This document shows, piece by piece, positions 60,715 through 64,000 of a DNA stretch of 64,000 nucleotides. How positions within the stretch are numbered: position 1 is the stretch's first letter; each line of letters starts with the position of its first letter. The position numbers and the translations under genes are program-made. Source of the DNA: Ferrimonas kyonanensis DSM 18153 (GTDB taxonomy: Bacteria; Pseudomonadota; Gammaproteobacteria; Enterobacterales; Shewanellaceae); the NCBI RefSeq assembly GCF_000425405.1, contig NZ_KE384369.1:16009-80008 (forward strand), in the 5' to 3' direction. A model generated the notes under the pieces. It saw only the letters and a program-made list of their open reading frames with translations, made no database searches and was not told where the DNA came from.

Positions 60715-60758
60715 GTGTGTTGTCAAACTTCGCCCAAGAGACAAGTTTGACAACACAC
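60715..60758. repeat. Perfect inverted repeat, 16-bp arms
   Basis: GTGTGTTGTCAAACTT (60715-60730) and its exact complement (60743-60758) flank 12 bases, immediately upstream of the membrane-protein cassette gene. It could be an operator, a terminator for upstream transcription or a folded recombination site. Confidence 0.7.
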
Positions 60759-60995
60759 TAGCAAGAGAGTCGCTAAGGATCAATAAGTTACCCCTAGAAC
60801 ATTAGTGTTCACGATGCGGCGCATGAACTCGCATTAACCACGCCTTATGCAGGCCCAATGCCCGACATTGGTGTCAAAGTAGTTATCAACCGACTACCAG
60901 TATCTTCTTAACTGCCAGGGAGCGTGCATGGGGCTATTGACGCGACGAAGGGGTCGCTTATTGGTGACTTGTTGCTTCAAAACGCAATGCATACG

Positions 60996-61028
60996 GAAAC
61001 GCCCAAAGTTGTTAGCTTTGGGCGTTTC
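60996..61028. terminator. Strong hairpin after the GNAT gene
   Basis: GAAACGCCCAAAG and CTTTGGGCGTTTC form a perfect 13-bp stem around seven bases, about 30 bases beyond the GNAT stop. T runs are short on both sides; termination is the simplest role. Confidence 0.55.
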
Positions 61029-61059
61029 TTCTAGCAAACAGGGTTACGACAACCGAGCT

Positions 61060-61491
61060 TTAACGTGACATATGCAGAATTGGAAATGGTTTTCCCATAT
61101 CATCAAGGGGTGAGCGTGAAACGACTTTAAATCCCATATGCTCATAAAAGCCTACAGCCAGTGGATTCTGCTCATTTACATCGACTTTGGTTGCCTCTAG
61201 CTGCTCAACTGCGTATTGCAGCAGAGTTTTGCCAATGCCTCGCCCTCTTGCCTCATCCAAGATGAACAACATTTCAACCTTTGCGTCATGAACACCCACG
61301 AAGCCAAGGATTGACCCCTGCTCATTCTTGACGCATCTCAGCGTCACAGCAGGAAACGCCTGCTCGATGATAACGGGTTTAAAAAACTCAATATCTTCTT
61401 CTGTTATGAAGCTATGAGTTGCTCGGACTGAGTTTTCCCAAACACTAAGCATTTCTACGTAATCTTCAGGAAGCACATTTTCTACAATCAT
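61060..61491 (-). CDS. GNAT acetyltransferase, YjaB-like (cassette gene)
   Basis: A 143-residue N-acetyltransferase. The acetyl-CoA loop is ARGRGIGKTLL; the C-terminal block VDVNEQNPLAVGFYEHMGFKVVSRSPLDDMGKPFPILHM closely matches E. coli YjaB (NVNEQNEQAVGFYKKVGFKV...SEVDDLGKPYPLL). The substrate is unknown. Acetyltransferases of this size are frequent integron-cassette cargo. The ATG follows a weak AGAGAAAC site. Confidence 0.85.
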   Translation of the reverse strand: MIVENVLPEDYVEMLSVWENSVRATHSFITEEDIEFFKPVIIEQAFPAVTLRCVKNEQGSILGFVGVHDAKVEMLFILDEARGRGIGKTLLQYAVEQLEATKVDVNEQNPLAVGFYEHMGFKVVSRSPLDDMGKPFPILHMSR

Positions 61492-61594
61492 CGTAGTTTC
61501 TCTTGTAGTGACTGAAATCTATGTGCAGCCGCGAGCTGCGCACTTTACCCTTTCGACACCCTGTCCTCAAGAAGTTTGACTATTGGTATGCTCA

Positions 61595-61722
61595 GGTTGT
61601 TTGATCGCTGTTGGCGCCCGAAGCGAACTGCCACGAGTTCATGTCTGGGGGCAATGGCACGCTGTCTAGCTGACAGACTCCTATCGCCACATTGCGGTCG
61701 TTCAGGAGCTTGGGGTGTAACG
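61595..61722 (-). repeat. Shared cassette leader, copy B
   Basis: This stretch is clearly related to 63500-63630 (copy A): both contain GGCACGCTG, a C[T/C]AG-centred palindrome, AAGCGAACT and end in the attC core (GTGTAACG here, GGTAACGC in A). It forms the first part of the GNAT cassette, between the attC core and the gene. Confidence 0.65.
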
Positions 61723-61771
61723 CTCCCATCAAGCGCCGCCGGAGGCGGTCGCTTGGATGGGCTTGTTATGC
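61715..61771 (-). other. attC site, 57 bp
   Basis: Minus strand: R'' GCATAAC, L'' CCCATCCAAGCG, a central loop with CCGCC/GGCGG, L' CGCTTGATGGG, R' GTTACAC. L'' and L' pair with one bulge, the canonical short attC architecture. The last residues (NKPIQATASGGA) and stop of the upstream cassette gene are encoded inside it. Confidence 0.72.
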
Positions 61772-62679
61772 TTATCTTGCCGGTACTGGAAATAATCTAC
61801 AACATCAGGCCGATTGTCTCTAGCATGTTCTTTCTTAGGCTCCCAGTGAGCAGATCCTTTAATTAATCCAGGTGCCCTGAATGCAAATAGAATTTGAACA
61901 GCGGTATTAAGCATTTTAAGGCTTGCTCGATTTTCTTCTGTAGAAACACGATCATATTCAATAAATGAGAATGAGCATAGATCATGTAGCACTTCATCGA
62001 TGATAGTGATTTCAACGTAATCTGTATCGTCTTTAATGCTTAGGAAGGCAGGGGCATGATCGTTAGTTGAAATAAAGTTTGCTCTAACTGAGTGCTCTTG
62101 TTCATAAGAAATCATGGTTCTTAATCGATTAATTTCCGACAATACACATAATGCGAGAGCACATTTTTGCTTAAACGTTATGTCATCAGCTTTTACATAT
62201 TCACGATAATAGGAGTTCAAAACCGAAATTGAACTTTGAAATTCTTCTATTATTTTATTGGCAAACTCAGAGCGTGCATTTATATCAATTTCATACGGTG
62301 TGTTTTTAGGGAAAAATAATGAATATAGACCTGACTTCTCCTTAAATTCTATACCGAAGCGCTTTTCAAGCTTCTCTAATCTTTTTTCAAACTCTTCATG
62401 ATGCTTGTAATAGTTAACAAACACATTCTGTTCGCGTGAAAGCTTTATCTGACGTTCCGCTTGTTCGGCTCGATAGTTCGAAATAGATATTGCTGCTAGC
62501 GGAAAAACAAGTGCTGCTGTGTACAAGGGTACAGAGAACCATTTGTAAAAATTAGCAAAGCCAGAAATGGTCGGATCAAATATTAGATCAGTCTCATTCA
62601 TTAAAATCATAACTAAAAAAATCAAGGATGCTAACAAAGGCAAGCATATTGACATCCAGACCAACTTACTTTTAAACAC
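61729..62679 (-). CDS. Cassette-encoded membrane-anchored coiled-coil protein, unknown function
   Basis: A 316-residue protein with two N-terminal TM helices (LVWMSICLPLLASLIFLVMILM; FSVPLYTAALVFPLAAISI), a coiled coil (about 75-105, AEQAERQIKLSREQN ... HHEEFEKRLEKLEKRFG) and a soluble domain with no known motif. The layout resembles phage- or stress-related membrane sensors but no family was recognised. The start is GTG after AAGGAAG. Its C-terminus runs into the attC site, as in many cassettes. Confidence 0.65.
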   Translation of the reverse strand: MFKSKLVWMSICLPLLASLIFLVMILMNETDLIFDPTISGFANFYKWFSVPLYTAALVFPLAAISISNYRAEQAERQIKLSREQNVFVNYYKHHEEFEKRLEKLEKRFGIEFKEKSGLYSLFFPKNTPYEIDINARSEFANKIIEEFQSSISVLNSYYREYVKADDITFKQKCALALCVLSEINRLRTMISYEQEHSVRANFISTNDHAPAFLSIKDDTDYVEITIIDEVLHDLCSFSFIEYDRVSTEENRASLKMLNTAVQILFAFRAPGLIKGSAHWEPKKEHARDNRPDVVDYFQYRQDKHNKPIQATASGGA

Positions 62680-62722
62680 TCACTACTTCCTTATTTATCT
62701 GTAAACCCTGTGTTCGACCGAA

Positions 62723-62848
62723 GCATAACGCCGCATTAAGGTGTGAGCAACGTAATACCAAAGCCTCAGCAAACCACCTTAATCACTAAATGCAACGCAT
62801 GTTGAAAATGCCACGCGTTGCGAATCACTCCTAAATGCTTAGTTATGT
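62723..62848 (-). other. attC site, 126 bp, VCR-like
   Basis: Minus strand: R'' ACATAAC, L'' GCATTTAGGAGTG, internal CAACGCGTGGCATTTTC and GGTGGTTTG segments, L' CACACCTTAATGC, R' GTTATGC. L'' and L' are complementary with two mismatches. Length and the CAACGCGTGGC and GGTGGTTT segments strongly recall Vibrio cholerae repeats. Confidence 0.78.
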
Positions 62849-63274
62849 TTACTGTTGCTTCAACTCCACAACACCTTTTGCATTTTTCCACTCAACAAGG
62901 TGCCCAGCTAGTTCATTGACCTCTGCTACTGCCACAGCAGCGATAATTTGGTCATTTGACTCAATCTTATTTATTGCCTTTGGGGACGAATGAATAGCTA
63001 AAATTACGCCATAAGATTGATAGTCTTTAAAGCCGTCAGGGGACTTTAACTCAACCTCCAATCCATTTTTAGTAATAGTTTCATATCGTCTAAGCTTGTT
63101 TTTTTCTTGTTCTGTAAAGATTATTTCAAGAAACTGTTCTGAATTACTGATGCTGTTAACTAGAACCGTCAAACGCGAACGGTGCTTCTTTGCAATATCA
63201 ACAGCAAACGCATAGGCCCCTCTTAACTCCTCCGGTGACACGATTGTCGGAGAAAAATAAGCGTACCTTTCCAT
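62849..63274 (-). CDS. Cassette-encoded soluble protein, unknown function
   Basis: A 141-residue protein beginning MERYAYFSPTIVSPEELRGAYAFAVDIAKKHRSRLTVLVNS. Alternating strands and helices suggest an alpha/beta fold; no motif recognised. The start follows GGAG at good distance (a longer frame begins 10 codons earlier without one). The stop is adjacent to the R'' box of the VCR-like attC. Confidence 0.65.
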   Translation of the reverse strand: MERYAYFSPTIVSPEELRGAYAFAVDIAKKHRSRLTVLVNSISNSEQFLEIIFTEQEKNKLRRYETITKNGLEVELKSPDGFKDYQSYGVILAIHSSPKAINKIESNDQIIAAVAVAEVNELAGHLVEWKNAKGVVELKQQ

Positions 63275-63621
63275 ATTTATAGCTCCATTGTTGATTGTAA
63301 ACATAACAGCTGTTTTTATGCGGCAAATCGCCGCCTTTCACTCGGGATACTCTTGCCGCATATCTGAAAGCCATAACAGTGACCCGGTGAAAGAATTCTC
63401 CCAATGTATCAGTGAATTAGGTCAGGCTCAACGCCCTTGGATGCTTGTTCATCAGCAGGAGAGGCGGATTAGCTCAACAAAAAGGCGGCAATTCGCGCGT
63501 GGTAGACGTCAATGACCGGCTTGACGCCAAAGCGAACTATCTTCGGTTCATGCCAGTGGTCAAGGGCACGCTGCCTAGTTGGCAGGCTGCGCGCGCCACA
63601 AAGGGGTCATTCAGAGTTGAG
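63275..63621. other. 347-base leader of the unknown-protein cassette
   Basis: No gene supported. Its right part is the shared leader, copy A. The part next to the gene is presumably its promoter. Confidence 0.45.
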
Positions 63622-63630
63622 AGGTAACGC
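63500..63630 (-). repeat. Shared cassette leader, copy A
   Basis: Related to 61595-61722. Shared segments in plus orientation: AAGCGAACT, GGTTCATG/AGTTCATG, GGCACGCTG[C/T]CTAG followed by the palindromic partner GGCAG/GACAG, GGTC[A/G]TTCAG and the terminal TAACGC of the attC core. Confidence 0.65.
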
Positions 63631-63681
63631 CACAAACACCGGTGCAGCTATGCTGCATTCGTGTGATTTGGATTGTTAGAA
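63622..63681 (-). other. attC site, 60 bp
   Basis: Minus strand: R'' TTCTAAC, L'' ending ATGCAGC, L' GCTGCACCGGTGTTTGTG, R' GTTACCT. GCAGC/GCTGC closes the inner stem. The TAA stop of the partial cassette gene is inside R''. Confidence 0.68.
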
Positions 63682-64000
63682 ATTAACTTTAGTGATATCA
63701 CCCACATCCCAACCTGTAAAAGTAATCCCATCATCAACCAATAACTCTTTGGGCTCAAACTCAAACGGATTCACACCTGCCATAATGAGCTCTTGGATCT
63801 TATCTTTCTGAGAGGTTTCTAGACCATCCCACCATACAGGAGAGATAAATGTATTCTCCGAAACCCCAAAGAAAAATCGAACTAGAGCGCTAAAAATGTT
63901 GTCTCTATCAATAGACAACAAAGTGTTAATAAACCCTAATACTTTGCTTGATTCTTTTAGCCAGCTAAATACCACATAACCCTTACCATCACTGGAAAAC
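63676..64000 (-). CDS. Partial cassette gene at the window edge, unknown function
   Basis: The frame stays open to base 64000, so the gene begins beyond the window. The visible 107 or so residues include SSDGKGYVVFSWLKESSKVLGF near the edge and PVWWDGLETSQKDKIQELIMAGVNPFEFEPKELLVDDGITFTGWD further on. An internal GTG at 63975 is not a convincing start. No family recognised. Confidence 0.6.
   Translation of the reverse strand, partial: FSSDGKGYVVFSWLKESSKVLGFINTLLSIDRDNIFSALVRFFFGVSENTFISPVWWDGLETSQKDKIQELIMAGVNPFEFEPKELLVDDGITFTGWDVGDITKVNF

Larger units (their letters stand above)
60678..61059. other. 382-base non-coding stretch between cassette genes
   Basis: Contains the 16-bp inverted repeat (60715-60758), further short hairpins (CCAATG/CATTGG near 60860-60880; GTTCA.../...TGAAC near 60810-60830) and the 13-bp hairpin at 60996-61028. 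No complete attC could be drawn, though one is expected after the GNAT gene. Confidence 0.45.
60180..64000 (-). mobile_element. Integron gene-cassette array (partial, no integrase in window)
   Basis: Five unrelated small genes all on the minus strand, AT-richer than the preceding 60 kb, separated by stretches that contain attC-type structures: 63622-63681 (60 bp), 62723-62848 (126 bp) and 61715-61771 (57 bp), plus a half site at 60187-60216. Stop codons lie within or next to the R'' boxes, as in true cassettes. By orientation the integrase and attI would be to the right of 64000. Confidence 0.72.

Noticed and set aside
61576-61866. 96-codon plus frame across the attC site at 61715-61771
   Set aside because: It spans the attC and the 3' end of a better-supported minus-strand gene; its first part is the shared leader repeat.
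1-64000. CRISPR arrays, prophage or classical insertion sequences
   Set aside because: No regularly spaced repeats with unique spacers, no phage structural genes and no IS with terminal inverted repeats were seen.

Overview
The window is about 64 kb of chromosome from a gammaproteobacterium, most likely a marine Alteromonadales member (Ferrimonas/Shewanella-like; low confidence at genus level). The reasons are pentahaem nitrite reductase NrfA, potABCD, E. coli-type PssA, a syp-type exopolysaccharide locus, a LysR/alkylsulfatase pair and a run of low-GC integron cassettes at the right end. Most of the window looks GC-rich by eye; the last 4 kb is clearly AT-richer.

Region by region. (1) 1-1.2 kb: tRNA-Cys with its terminator and a YvcK-family protein. 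(2) 1.2-21.2 kb: a large exopolysaccharide/biofilm locus whose regulatory half matches, domain for domain and in order, sypA-B-C-D-E-G of Vibrio fischeri (STAS protein, OmpA lipoprotein, SLBB exporter, CpsD-like protein, RsbW-REC-PP2C protein, sigma54 response regulator). The sensor kinase SypF is missing and a stand-alone Hpt protein sits nearby. The biosynthetic half holds glycosyltransferases, flippase, polymerase, acetyltransferase, chain-length protein and a fused glycosyltransferase/phosphoglycosyltransferase. Good sigma54 (-24/-12) promoters precede its transcription units, and at least two carry a shared upstream element at identical spacing. (3) 21.2-26.1 kb: aspartate/aromatic aminotransferase, pssA, a YnhF-like 30-residue membrane peptide, a GAF/degenerate-GGDEF protein and an unknown protein. 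(4) 26.1-37.3 kb: acyl-CoA metabolism, with a TetR gene divergent from an eight-step-like cluster in the order of atuB-C-D-E-F-G (acyclic terpene/geranyl-CoA degradation) plus an extra acyl-CoA dehydrogenase. (5) 37.3-43.8 kb: a three-gene membrane/periplasmic operon including a Bax-like protein, then potABCD. (6) 43.8-50.6 kb: a CREST/ceramidase-like membrane protein, a LysR regulator with an SdsA-type alkylsulfatase, a small Cys-rich protein and a chemoreceptor. (7) 50.6-54.5 kb: a REP-associated (Y1, HUH) transposase with flanking repeats, a lipoprotein, an LpxL-like acyltransferase, a 119-bp tandem duplication and csaA. (8) 54.6-59.8 kb: an AAA ATPase, a peroxiredoxin-like protein, a MocR regulator and nrfA with a NarP/NarL-type 7-2-7 site. 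(9) 60.2-64 kb: a minus-strand cassette array with three recognisable attC sites and five unrelated small genes; the last gene runs off the window and no integrase is inside it.

The most interesting parts are the sigma54-controlled syp-type locus, including a pair of face-to-face sigma54 promoters sharing one -12 element and a conserved upstream element 61 bp from two promoters, and the integron cassettes, two of which share a homologous non-coding leader.
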